Part shown: in pieces, positions 16,967 to 26,676 of the stretch
Layout: each line of letters begins with the position of its first letter
Numbering within the stretch: the first letter of the stretch is position 1
Source: Aeromicrobium sp. Root236
GTDB lineage: Bacteria; Actinomycetota; Actinomycetes; Propionibacteriales; Nocardioidaceae
Length of the DNA stretch: 64,000 bases
Assembly: GCF_001428805.1 (NCBI RefSeq)
Contig: NZ_LMIS01000001.1
Location: forward strand, 2,344,976-2,408,975
Direction of reading: 5' to 3'
The notes under the pieces: model-generated
What the model was told of the DNA's origin: nothing
Seen by the model: only the letters and a program-made list of their open reading frames with translations
Databases searched by the model: none
Position numbers and translations under genes: made by a program

Positions 16967-17040
16967 TCCACAGGTGTGAATGACACCCGTGTCATTATCA
17001 ACAGCTGTGCACACAGGTGTGGATAACTACACCCGTGTAA
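16964..17040. promoter_or_regulatory. Cluster of DnaA-box-like 9-mers and ACACCCGTGT palindromes
   Basis: In this 75-base gap between convergent genes I see a perfect DnaA box on the minus strand (TTATCCACA, 17018-17026), TTATCAACA at 16995-17003 and TAGTCCACA at 16964-16972. Interleaved are an 18-base palindrome AATGACACCCGTGTCATT (16979-16996) and TACACCCGTGTA (17029-17040). It may bind DnaA or another regulator, or serve as a convergent terminator. Confidence 0.5.
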
Positions 17041-17041
17041 T

Positions 17042-17287
17042 TCACTCCCACTTCATGGCGAAGCCGAAGGCTGCCACGATGAAGCCCATGCCGACGACGA
17101 GGTTCCAGCTGTCGAGGTCGTCGTACCACTGCAGCCACGACGGGTAGTCGATCGTCTGGTTGCTCAGCGTGTAGAAGACGACGATCCACACGAGCCCGAT
17201 GACACCCGACGTGACCATCGCGGGACCTGCCCAGCGGTTGCCGATCTTCTGGGGTTTCGGTGCCTTGGGGGCCTTGTCTTTCGCCAC
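17042..17287 (-). CDS. crgA: Cell division protein CrgA
   Basis: The 81-residue product has two membrane helices (~residues 23-42 and ~61-79) and the CrgA pattern 'NRWAGPAMVTSGVIGLVWIVVFYT' then 'PSWLQWYDDLDSWNLVVGMGFIVAAFGFAMKWE'. CrgA interacts with FtsZ/FtsQ/PBPs at the septum in actinomycetes. I place the start at the GTG (17287), preceded by GGAGA; an in-frame ATG at 17323 would add 12 residues. It is divergent from the DUF881 gene. Confidence 0.93.
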   Translation of the reverse strand: MAKDKAPKAPKPQKIGNRWAGPAMVTSGVIGLVWIVVFYTLSNQTIDYPSWLQWYDDLDSWNLVVGMGFIVAAFGFAMKWE

Positions 17288-17373
17288 GACGTCTCCGGAT
17301 GGTTGCTGCGGCTGGAGCCGCATCGGTAGGTGCTCTCGGATAGCCTAGGCCATCGAGTGAAGAGGAGTTCGGC

Positions 17374-18107
17374 ATGGCGAAGGCGGGGAGCCACGCGCGC
17401 CAGCGTTGGCCCGTTGCCGTGCTGGGGATCTTCGTGTTCATCGGGCTCCTGTTCGCCGCGGGGAGGGTCAGCGCCGACGGTGGTGACCTCCGTCCGGCCG
17501 GCGGCGATCCCGCTTCACTGGCCCAGGAACGCGCCAAGCGCGTGGACCAACGCCGGGCGGATGCCAGGCACTTGCGCTCCGACATCGAGGACCTCTCGGC
17601 CAGTGTCTCCAGCGCCACCGTCAAGAAGCTCCGCGCCCAGGCGAAAGCCCTCGAGGAGCCGTCCGGCCTGACGGCAGTCGAGGGCCCCGGCATCCGGGTG
17701 ACCCTCAACGACGCCCCGCCCGATGCCAACCCGCCCGACGGCACGAATCCCAACATGCTGTTCGTGCACCAGCAGGACATCCAGGCCTACGTCAACGCCT
17801 TGTGGGCCGGAGGTGCCGAGGCAGTCACGCTGCAGAGCCAGCGGTTGATCTCGACGACCGGCATCAAGTGCGTCGGAGCGACCGTGGTCCTCGACGGCGT
17901 GCCCTACTTCCCGCCCTACGTCATCGAGGCGATCGGTGACGTGGCCTCGATGAACACCGCCCTCAACACGTCACCGTCGACGATCCTGTTCGCCCAGTAC
18001 GCGAGCGACTCGCAATACCAGCTCGGCCTCAAGATCGAGGACGTCGACAACGTCAAGGCCCCTGCCTACGCCGGAACCGTCAGCCTGCGTTTCGCCAAGC
18101 CGACGAG

Positions 18108-18111
<4 letters not shown>
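17374..18111 (+). CDS. DUF881 family membrane-anchored protein
   Basis: The 245-residue protein has an N-terminal membrane anchor (~residues 12-31), a coiled-coil stretch (~50-95) and the DUF881 domain ('GPGIRVTLNDAP...', 'NMLFVHQQDIQAYVNALWAGGAEAVTLQSQRLISTTGIKCVGATVVLDG'). Such proteins (for example mycobacterial Rv0012) lie beside crgA and are linked to division, but their role is unclear. RBS GAGGAG precedes the ATG. The stop overlaps the convergent pknB stop (CTAG). Confidence 0.9.
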
Positions 18112-19892
<1,781 letters not shown>

Positions 19893-19995
19893 GGTGTCAG
19901 TCTCCCAGACGTGGGTGTGAGCGGGTGGTGGTGTCGGAACCGAGCCGAAGGCGCACCGTCGCCAAGCTCGCGCGTGGACTCAACAAGTTGGTAGG

Positions 19996-21468
19996 TCATT
20001 TTCCGAGCACAGCCTCCATGACGGACTTCGCGATCGGGCCCGCGAGGCGTCCGCCGGCGATCTCGTCGCGGGCGGTGTCGCTGGACTCGACGAGCACTGC
20101 GACGGCGACCTTGGGGTCGTCACCCCCAGCGAACGACACGAACCAGGCGTAGGGCGGTCGGTCGGGGGTCGACTGCGCGGTGCCGGTCTTGGCGCCGACG
20201 TCGACGCCGGAGATCTGGGCCGACGTGGCGGTGCCGCGGGTGACGGTGCTGACCATCATCTCGCGGAGCTTGGCGGCGTTGGCGTTGCTCATGGCCTCGC
20301 TGAGGCGCTCGGGCTTCGCCTGCTCGAGCACGCTGAGGTTGGGCGCGCGCACGGTCTTGACGACGTACGGCTTCATGACCTCGCCGCCGTTGGCGATGCC
20401 CGCCGCGACCATCGCCATCTGCAGCGGTGTCGCGGCGACCTCGTACTGGCCGATGCCGGACTGGGCGAGCGACGTCCGCTCGAGCCGGCCCCCGCCGGAG
20501 GTGAAGCGGCTGGCGTTGGCGGCGAGGCCGTCGATCGGATCGGTGCCGAACCCGAACTTGGCGGCCTGCTCGTTGAGCTTCTCCTGGCCGATCTTGCCGG
20601 CCAGGGCACCGAACGCCACGTTGCACGAGACGTTGAGCGCCTGCTCGAACGTGATGCGGTCGCCGCCGCAGTTGCCGCCGTTCTCGTTGGGCAGCGTGTA
20701 GGACGTGCCCGGGAACGTGAGGCGGGCGCCGGCCTTGATCTTGTCGTCGATGTTGTCGACGACGCCGTTCTCGAGCGCCGCGGCGGCGGTGACGAGCTTG
20801 AAGGTCGAGCCGGGCGGCAGGGTCTGCTGCGTCGCCCGGTTGAGCATCGGCTGGTCCTTGTCGCGGGTGTAGGCGTTGTAGGCCTTCTGCACCGCGGTGA
20901 AGTCGTGGCTCGCCAGCTTGTTGGGGTCGTACGACGGCTGGTTGACCATCGCCAGGACCGCACCGGTCTGCGGGTTGATCGCGACGACCGAGCCCTTGGT
21001 GTCCTTGCCGAGCCGGGCGAGACCCTCGGCGGCGGCCTTCTGCGCGAGCGGGTCGATCGTCAGCTCGACGCTGCCGCCCTTGGGCTGCTTGTTGGACACG
21101 AGGTCGACGACGCGGTTGACGAACAGCCGGTTGTCGCTGCCGGAGAGCACCCGGTTCTGCGAGTACTCGAGCGCGCTGGAGCCATAGATGTAGGAGAACG
21201 AGCCGGTCAGCGACGCATAGAGCTTGGCGTCGGGGTAGCGCCGCTGGAACTTGTACTCGTCCTTGGACTTGACGCTCTCGGCGACCGGATCGCCGTCGAC
21301 GAGGATCGCGCCGCGGTCGCGGGAGAACTCCTCGTCGATCACGCGCCGGTTGTTGGGCTTGGAGTTGAGGCTGTCGGCCTCGACGAACTGCACGTAGTTG
21401 ATGTTGAGCAGCAGTGCTGCGAACAGGACGAGACAGGCGATGGCGATGTTGCGGATCGGGCGGTTCAC
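19996..21468 (-). CDS. pbpA: Penicillin-binding protein PbpA (class B transpeptidase)
   Basis: The 490-residue protein has an N-terminal signal anchor (~7-25) and a penicillin-binding transpeptidase domain with SxxK at 221-224 (STFK), SxN at 281-283 (SCN) and KTG at 427-429. It cross-links peptidoglycan at the septum or pole. Its ATG overlaps the rodA stop by four bases, the usual PbpA/RodA coupling. About 100 bases separate it from pknB downstream. Confidence 0.95.
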   Translation of the reverse strand: MNRPIRNIAIACLVLFAALLLNINYVQFVEADSLNSKPNNRRVIDEEFSRDRGAILVDGDPVAESVKSKDEYKFQRRYPDAKLYASLTGSFSYIYGSSALEYSQNRVLSGSDNRLFVNRVVDLVSNKQPKGGSVELTIDPLAQKAAAEGLARLGKDTKGSVVAINPQTGAVLAMVNQPSYDPNKLASHDFTAVQKAYNAYTRDKDQPMLNRATQQTLPPGSTFKLVTAAAALENGVVDNIDDKIKAGARLTFPGTSYTLPNENGGNCGGDRITFEQALNVSCNVAFGALAGKIGQEKLNEQAAKFGFGTDPIDGLAANASRFTSGGGRLERTSLAQSGIGQYEVAATPLQMAMVAAGIANGGEVMKPYVVKTVRAPNLSVLEQAKPERLSEAMSNANAAKLREMMVSTVTRGTATSAQISGVDVGAKTGTAQSTPDRPPYAWFVSFAGGDDPKVAVAVLVESSDTARDEIAGGRLAGPIAKSVMEAVLGK

Positions 21469-22838
21469 GAGAGCTTCACCACCTGGGTCTCCTCGTCACT
21501 GGCGAACGTGGAGATCTCGGGGGCGGGGCGACGGGTCTGGTCGCTGATGCGCAGGAGCAGGCCGATGATCGCCCAGTTCATGACGACGGACGAGCCGCCC
21601 TGCGCCATGAAGGGCGTGGTCAGACCAGTCAGCGGGATCAGGCGGGTGACGCCGCCGATCACGACGAAGACCTGCAGGGCGAACGAGAACGCGAGACCCG
21701 CGGCGAGCAGCTTGCCGAACGCGTCGCGGCAGGTCAGCGAGATGCGGAGACCGCGTTCGACGATGAGGCCGTAGATCACGATGATCGCCATGAGCCCGGT
21801 CAGCCCGAGCTCCTCACCCATCGACGCGGCGATGAAGTCCGAGAACGAGTACGGCGTCAGCTGCGGGCTGCCCTGCCCCAGGCCCTGACCGAGGATGCCG
21901 CCGTGGGCCAGGCCGAACAACCCGTTGATCACCTGGCCGTTGCGGTCGGGGTCGGAGAACGGGTCGAGCCAGGCGTCGAAACGTACGCGGACGTGCTCGA
22001 AGCCGAGGTAGCCGAGATAGGCGCCGGCGCCGAACAGCAGCGCACCGACGACGAGCCAGCCGGGGCGCTCCGTGGCGACGTAGAGCATCACCACGAACAG
22101 GCCGAAGAACAGCAGCGACGAGCCGAGGTCGCGCTGCAGGACGAGGATGCCGACGCTGATCAGCCAGCCGGCGAGGATCGGCCCGAGGTCGCGGCCTCGC
22201 GGCAGGTCGATGCCCACGATGCGCCGGCCGGCCAGGGCCAGGGCGTCGCGCTTGACGACGAGGTAGCCCGCGAAGAAGATCGCCAGGCACACCTTGGCGG
22301 CCTCGCCGGGCTGGAAGCTGAACGGTCCGAAGTTGACCCAGATGCGCGCGCCGTTGATCGTACGGCCGAAGTGCGGCAGCAGCGGCAGGATGAGCAGCGC
22401 GATCGCGGCGAGGCCGAACGTGTAGGTCAGGGTCTGGAGCCGGCGGTGGTCGCGCACCAGCATGAGGATGCCGGCGAACGCGCAGATGCCGATCGCCGTC
22501 CACACGAGCTGGGAGTTGGCGAACGCGGCACGGTTGGGGTCGATCTGCTGACGACCGAGGTCGAGGCGATAGATCATCGCGAGGCCGAGCCCGTTGAGGG
22601 CGATGACCAGCGGCAGGAGGACGGGGTCGGCGTAGGGCGCGACGCGGCGGACGATCAGGTGCGTCGCGATGGCGACGACGATGAGCGCGCCGCCGAGCTT
22701 GTAGGTGTCCGCCGGGATCGTGCCCTCGACGCCGAGCCCCACCGCGGCGTAGGCCGCGATGCCGATGAACACGGCGAGCACGGTCAGGAAGAACTCGGCT
22801 CCCCGCCGTTTGCGAGGAACCCAGGCGGGTGCGGTCAT
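21465..22838 (-). CDS. rodA: SEDS-family peptidoglycan glycosyltransferase FtsW/RodA
   Basis: The 457-residue polytopic protein has the SEDS hallmarks 'HFGRTINGARIWVNFGPFSFQPGEAAKVCLAIFFAGYL' and 'LTPYSFSDFIAASMGEELGLTGLMAIIVIYGLI'. It polymerises lipid II and works with the adjacent PBP. The start at 22838 gives an ATGA overlap with the pstP stop; another ATG three codons upstream (22847) is possible. The longer open frame to 23822 is an antisense-frame artefact over pstP. Confidence 0.94.
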   Translation of the reverse strand: MTAPAWVPRKRRGAEFFLTVLAVFIGIAAYAAVGLGVEGTIPADTYKLGGALIVVAIATHLIVRRVAPYADPVLLPLVIALNGLGLAMIYRLDLGRQQIDPNRAAFANSQLVWTAIGICAFAGILMLVRDHRRLQTLTYTFGLAAIALLILPLLPHFGRTINGARIWVNFGPFSFQPGEAAKVCLAIFFAGYLVVKRDALALAGRRIVGIDLPRGRDLGPILAGWLISVGILVLQRDLGSSLLFFGLFVVMLYVATERPGWLVVGALLFGAGAYLGYLGFEHVRVRFDAWLDPFSDPDRNGQVINGLFGLAHGGILGQGLGQGSPQLTPYSFSDFIAASMGEELGLTGLMAIIVIYGLIVERGLRISLTCRDAFGKLLAAGLAFSFALQVFVVIGGVTRLIPLTGLTTPFMAQGGSSVVMNWAIIGLLLRISDQTRRPAPEISTFASDEETQVVKLS

Positions 22839-24130
22839 CGCTGCCATGCCGTGTTGGACGCCGTCGACTTGGTCGTCTTGGTCGGCGTCGGCTTCTTGGA
22901 GGGGGTCGGGCTGGGTGTCGGCACGACGGCGAGCTGGTCGAGCTCGGCGACGGTCTTCTCGGCGTCGGCCTTGCTCGAGGCCTCGATGCCGGCCTCGACC
23001 TGCTGGCGGCGGAACGCCGGGAGGCTGCTGAGCTCGACGTCGGTGACCTGTTCGACGTGCTGCAGCGTGATGCCGGGGATGTCGGCCTGGACGCCCTTGT
23101 AGATCGTGACCTTGCCGTCCTGGGCGGCGACGAAGTACTGCTTCTGTGACCAGTTGTAGGCCAACGCGCCGGCGGCGCCGAGGATCACCGCGACGACCAC
23201 GGCGGCAGCCGCCCACCGGATCCAGCGCCTGCGGCTCGGGGGCTGTGGCGCGTAGCGGAGCTCCTCGGGGTCGGGTGAGGAGCTCGCGGAGGTGGAGGCG
23301 TCGGTGCCGCTCGTGCCCTCGCCCGTACGCGGTCGGGCCTGACCGGCCGCCGCACCCACGAGCTGTGGCCGACCGTCGGCTGACGACAGCCGCTCGTCGG
23401 GAGCCGTGCCGGCCTCGACGAACTCGCCGATCACGACGGTCACGTTGTCGTAGCCGCCGGCCTCGAGCGCGAGGCGTACGAGCTCGGTCGCCGCCATGTC
23501 GATGGTCTCGGACTGCAGGGCGCCGCGGATGACCTCGTCGGTCACCATGTCGGTGAGCCCGTCGCTGCACAGCAGGTAGCGGTCGCCGAGCATCGGCTGC
23601 ACCCAGCTGAGGTCGGCGGCGTTGTCGTCGCGACCGAGCATGGCGCGCAGGATGAGCGAACGATGCGGGTGGACCCGGGCCTCGGCCGGCGAGATCCGGC
23701 CCTCGTCGATCAGGCTCTGGACGAACGTGTGGTCCTTGCTGATCTGGGTGAGCTCGCCACCGCGGAGGCGATAGACGCGCGAGTCGCCGATGTGCGCGAA
23801 GGCGAACTTCTCGCCGTCCCACAGGAGCGCGTCCAGGGTCGTACCCATGCCCTCGACCGCGGGGTCCTCGGCGATGAGCTGGCCGAGGCGGGCATTGGCC
23901 TTGCTGACGGCCTCCTCCAACGCGGCGACCGCATCGCTGTCGAGGTCGTCTCGGTCGAGCTCGCGGATGATGTGCATGACCTCTGACGAGGCGAGGTCAC
24001 CGGCCGCGGCGCCGCCCATGCCGTCGGCGATGACCAGCAGGCGCGGGCTGGCGTAGCCGGAGTCCTGGTTGCCGGATCGGCGCAGGCCGGTGTCGGTGTG
24101 CGCGACGTAGCGAAAGGTCAGTGCGGTCAT
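22835..24130 (-). CDS. pstP: PP2C-type Ser/Thr phosphatase PstP
   Basis: The 431-residue phosphatase has an N-terminal PP2C domain (~1-240) with metal-binding motifs 'NQDSGY', 'VIADGMGG', 'AHIGDSRVYRLRGGEL', 'LLCSDGLTDMV' and 'YDNVTVVI', a linker, a transmembrane helix (~residue 310-330) and an extracytoplasmic tail ending in a Pro/Thr/Lys-rich segment. It dephosphorylates PknB and its substrates. It lies between fhaB (three bases upstream) and rodA (four-base overlap). Confidence 0.96.
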   Translation of the reverse strand: MTALTFRYVAHTDTGLRRSGNQDSGYASPRLLVIADGMGGAAAGDLASSEVMHIIRELDRDDLDSDAVAALEEAVSKANARLGQLIAEDPAVEGMGTTLDALLWDGEKFAFAHIGDSRVYRLRGGELTQISKDHTFVQSLIDEGRISPAEARVHPHRSLILRAMLGRDDNAADLSWVQPMLGDRYLLCSDGLTDMVTDEVIRGALQSETIDMAATELVRLALEAGGYDNVTVVIGEFVEAGTAPDERLSSADGRPQLVGAAAGQARPRTGEGTSGTDASTSASSSPDPEELRYAPQPPSRRRWIRWAAAAVVVAVILGAAGALAYNWSQKQYFVAAQDGKVTIYKGVQADIPGITLQHVEQVTDVELSSLPAFRRQQVEAGIEASSKADAEKTVAELDQLAVVPTPSPTPSKKPTPTKTTKSTASNTAWQR

Positions 24131-24133
24131 GGG

Positions 24134-24604
24134 CTACTTCTGCAGCTCGACGATGGTCTTGCCGAGCCGCACGGCGATGCCGAGGCCGATCGGGACGGGC
24201 GACGTGATGCGCTGGCTGCCGAGATAGGTGCCGTTGGTCGAGCCGAGGTCCTCGACGAACCACTGCTCGCCGTTGGTCGCGAACCGTGCGTGCCGCGTCG
24301 ACACGTAGTCGTCGTCGAGACGGATGGCGGCGTCCGTGCCACGGCCCAGCAGGATCGGCTTGTCGCCGAGGGGCACGCTCTGGCCGGCGTTGGGTCCCGA
24401 CACGACCTGCAGCTTGGTGGGTACGCCGCGGGGAGCCTTGCGGTTCTTGGGCTTGGCCGGCGCCTTGCTCTTGGCGGGCTTGGGCGCCGAGCTCGCCTTG
24501 GTGCCGAAGATGTCCGAGCGGATGACCGACACCGCGGACAGCACGAACAGCCACAGCACGGCGAGGAAGCCGAGCTTGATCAGCGTGAGAGTGAGCTCTG
24601 ACAT
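24134..24604 (-). CDS. fhaB: FHA-domain protein FhaB (FipA-like)
   Basis: The 156-residue protein has an N-terminal membrane helix (~8-28), a basic linker rich in Lys/Ala/Pro and a C-terminal FHA domain ('LLGRGTDAAIRLDDDYVSTRHARFA', 'EDLGSTNGTYLGSQRI') that binds phosphothreonine, probably on PknB targets. The start codon follows the fhaA stop directly. Confidence 0.94.
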   Translation of the reverse strand: MSELTLTLIKLGFLAVLWLFVLSAVSVIRSDIFGTKASSAPKPAKSKAPAKPKNRKAPRGVPTKLQVVSGPNAGQSVPLGDKPILLGRGTDAAIRLDDDYVSTRHARFATNGEQWFVEDLGSTNGTYLGSQRITSPVPIGLGIAVRLGKTIVELQK

Positions 24605-25327
24605 CTACTGGGCCGCCTCGGTCATGCGGATCACGATCACCGTGTTGCCGAGCCGGATCTCGGACCCGTCGGTGACGACGCCCGTGGCGACCTTGTGACC
24701 GTTGAGCACCACCCCGTTGGTGGAGTTGAGGTCGACGATCGTCACAGTGGTCTCGGCTCCGCTCTGGTGGATCTTGATCTCCGCATGCCTGCGGGAGATG
24801 CCCGGGTCGTCGATCTTGAGGTCGGCCTCGTTGCCGCGGCCGATGACGACGCCCGGAGGACTGATCGGGTGCTTCATGCCGTTGACCTCGAGCAGCACGT
24901 CGGAGCTGCGGATCGCGGTCTCGGTCATGCGCTGTCCGACGACCGGGGTCACGGACGCGTTGGTCTTGCTGCGTACGCGGAAGCGGCCCGTGCTCAGCTC
25001 ACCGGTCTTGGTGAACGAGATCTCGAGCGGGCCGGCCATCGTGTAGCGCTGCTCGCTGACGTGCTCCTTGACGAGGGTCGCCAGCTCGTCGGCCAGCGTC
25101 GTGCTGAACGGGTTGAGCCGGTCGAAGTCGGGCGGGGACAGCTCGACGGTGAAGACGTTGGGCACGAGCATCCGCTCGCGCGACAGGATGTGGGCCGAGT
25201 TGTCGACCTCGCGCTGCAGGGCAGCCGCGATCTCGACGGGCTGCACGGCACTGCGGAACGCGCGGGCGAACGCGCTGGTCACCGCGCCCTCGAGGCGTTG
25301 TTCGAATCGCTGCAGCACCCCCGCCAT
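24605..25327 (-). CDS. fhaA: FHA-domain protein FhaA
   Basis: The 240-residue product starts with the DUF3662 domain (~1-120, 'VLQRFEQRLEGAVTSAFARAFRSAVQPVEIAAALQREVD') and ends with an FHA domain (~150-235, 'VIGRGNEADLKIDDPGISRRHAEI', 'VDLNSTNGVVLNG'). In mycobacteria FhaA binds phosphorylated MviN and tunes peptidoglycan synthesis. The linker between the domains is shorter than in mycobacterial FhaA (over 500 residues). It is the first gene of the minus-strand cell-wall operon. Confidence 0.95.
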   Translation of the reverse strand: MAGVLQRFEQRLEGAVTSAFARAFRSAVQPVEIAAALQREVDNSAHILSRERMLVPNVFTVELSPPDFDRLNPFSTTLADELATLVKEHVSEQRYTMAGPLEISFTKTGELSTGRFRVRSKTNASVTPVVGQRMTETAIRSSDVLLEVNGMKHPISPPGVVIGRGNEADLKIDDPGISRRHAEIKIHQSGAETTVTIVDLNSTNGVVLNGHKVATGVVTDGSEIRLGNTVIVIRMTEAAQ

Positions 25328-25471
25328 CAGCCTCCGCCTTTCCGGTTGTCGTGGTTCTACCCTGCGATCGTATCGGGAGCGGCCATCCTCGCTACTTTGC
25401 CGCAGGGACGGGCGTGAGGAATCGCACCCGAATCAGCCTGTTAGACTTGCGAACCGGTCCTACGGGACCAC

Positions 25472-25554
25472 GCGCGGGTGGCGGAATGGTAGACGCGCTG
25501 GCTTCAGGTGCCAGTGTCCGCAAGGGCGTGGGGGTTCAAATCCCCCCTCGCGCA
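25472..25554 (+). tRNA. leuT: tRNA-Leu (anticodon CAG)
   Basis: The 83-base gene folds with acceptor stem GCGCGGG/CTCGCGC (one G-U pair), D arm 'TGGCGGAATGGTAGACGCG', anticodon stem CTGGC/GCCAG around TTCAGGT (CAG at 25505-25507), a long class II variable arm (TGTCCGCAAGGGCG) and T arm GGGGGTTCAAATCCCCC. CCA is not encoded. Its 3' end is duplicated at 25657-25672 and abuts an accessory island. The position next to fhaA matches leuT in mycobacteria. Confidence 0.97.
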
Positions 25555-25556
25555 CA
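25541..25556 (+). repeat. att-like direct repeat, copy 1 (tRNA 3' end)
   Basis: TCCCCCCTCGCGCACA covers the T-arm/acceptor end of tRNA-Leu and is repeated exactly at 25657-25672. Duplication of a tRNA 3' end is the usual scar of tyrosine-recombinase integration. Confidence 0.7.
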
Positions 25557-25577
25557 AGAGTTAAGAACCAACAGCAC

Positions 25578-25607
25578 GTTGCCGAGATCCCTCAGGGTCT
25601 CGGCAAC
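25578..25607 (+). terminator. Hairpin terminator after tRNA-Leu
   Basis: GTTGCCGAGA and TCTCGGCAAC form a perfect 10-bp stem whose loop region (TCCCTCAGGG) can extend the pairing; it begins 24 bases after the tRNA 3' end. Confidence 0.7.
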
Positions 25608-25656
25608 TGTTGCAAGTGGGGGATTTGAGGAGGAAGGCGCTCAGCGCCTGACGGGG

Positions 25657-25672
25657 TCCCCCCTCGCGCACA
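25657..25672 (+). repeat. att-like direct repeat, copy 2
   Basis: This is a 16-base exact copy of the tRNA-Leu 3' end (see 25541), 116 bases downstream. It may mark the scar of an integration event at the tRNA locus. Confidence 0.7.
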
Positions 25673-26137
25673 GATGGCAACAGGGTTCCGACACGGTTTT
25701 CGTCGGGGCCCTGTTGTCATCCGTTTGGAATTGGACGATCGGGAGGGGGACTGCGGGGCGGTTGTTGGTTCCTCGAATAACAACAGGATGGCGCCTCACG
25801 CACAGAACGCTGGATGCTGTTCTGTGCGCGGTCAGCGCGCGGGCAGGTACGGCCGCATGCAGCCGAAAGAACTGCCTCCTTCCCGTATGGTTCAGGGTGT
25901 GATCTTGATGATCGAAGATGTCGGCGGTCACCCCCAAGAGTTCGCGCGATGGGGGTTTCAAACGCATGAGAATGTTGGCTCGCCGAGGCCCGGGCACCAG
26001 AAGTATTCCGAGATCGGCCGGTCGGCCATCACGCACGAAGGAGCGAATGAACCCGGTGTCGAGGGCGCAAGACCGTTTTGGATGAACGGGACGTGCGCGG
26101 TCGCCGTGAGAGCCTTCAGCGCCACTCCGGATGCGAC

Positions 26138-26665
26138 GTGAACAATTCGGACGGGCGCGGCTCAGGTTGGTTCGAGCACGAGCGCAAGTTTTTGGTCGAG
26201 GATCTCGGCATCCTTGCGGGATCGACGGGCTACCTCGTCGAGCAGGGCTATCTGTGGCAGGGCGATGGTTATGAGATCCGCGTTCGTACGGCCGTGTCCG
26301 ATGCGCCATCGGCGGCCGGCGAGGAGCATCGGGTCGCTCTTCTCACCTTGAAGGGCCCACCTGACGATCGCACTCGGATGGAGCGGGAGCTCGACATACC
26401 GTTCGAGCACGCTATGCGGTTGCTTGAGATGGCGCCGAATCGTCTAAGGAAGACGCGCTACGAGCCTGTGATTTCGTCGGGTGAGGTTTGGGCTGTCGAT
26501 GTCTTCCATGACGACAACGAGGGTCTCGTGTTAGCGGAGCTGGAGGGTTCGTTGAAGGCGGTCGGCGACGCTGGCCAGCCGTGGTGGTGCGGCTCAGAAG
26601 TTACGAACGATCCCCGATACAGCAACGCCGCGCTGGCAGCTGCTCCGTGGACTACCTGGAATTGA
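26138..26665 (+). CDS. CYTH-domain protein (triphosphate tunnel enzyme-like)
   Basis: The 175-residue product opens with the CYTH signature ExExK ('WFEHERKFLV', residues ~11-20) and continues with alternating charged strand residues typical of the triphosphate tunnel fold: 'YEIRVRT', 'ALLTLKGP', 'RMERELDIPF', 'RKTRYEP', 'WAVDVFHDDNEGLVLAELEG', 'EVTNDPRYSNAAL'. Such enzymes hydrolyse inorganic triphosphate or nucleoside triphosphates, or act as adenylyl cyclases. I chose the GTG at 26138; an in-frame ATG at 26078 is an alternative. It sits on the tRNA-Leu island, tail to tail with a dGTPase gene. The role is unknown. Confidence 0.85.
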   Translation: MNNSDGRGSGWFEHERKFLVEDLGILAGSTGYLVEQGYLWQGDGYEIRVRTAVSDAPSAAGEEHRVALLTLKGPPDDRTRMERELDIPFEHAMRLLEMAPNRLRKTRYEPVISSGEVWAVDVFHDDNEGLVLAELEGSLKAVGDAGQPWWCGSEVTNDPRYSNAALAAAPWTTWN

Positions 26666-26676
26666 ACCGCCGCCGG

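Larger units (their letters stand above)
25555..26137. other. Hairpin-rich noncoding start of the island (~580 bases)
   Basis: No gene with a recognisable domain or ribosome site is visible here. It contains the tRNA terminator, a second copy of the tRNA 3' end, an imperfect third copy (GCCTCACGCACAGA near 25793) and two further hairpins: CAACAGGG/CCCTGTTG at 25678-25716 and the perfect 10-bp stem CGCACAGAAC/GTTCTGTGCG at 25799-25828. The pattern suggests attachment-site scars or small structured RNA. Confidence 0.5.

Noticed and set aside
16964..17040. Chromosomal origin of replication
   Set aside because: Only three DnaA-like boxes in 75 bases, no AT-rich unwinding region, and dnaA/dnaN are not in the window.
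22839..23822. N-terminal extension of rodA to 23822
   Set aside because: It reads the pstP gene in another frame; the ATGA overlap at 22838 with pstP is the natural start.
25351..25902. Open frame of 183 codons on the plus strand reading through tRNA-Leu
   Set aside because: It overlaps the tRNA gene and its terminator, has no ribosome site or recognisable domain, and is explained by high GC content.
25641..26309. Open frame of 222 codons on the minus strand covering the CYTH gene start
   Set aside because: Its composition (Arg/Pro/Thr rich) is that of an antisense frame; the opposite strand carries an intact CYTH signature.
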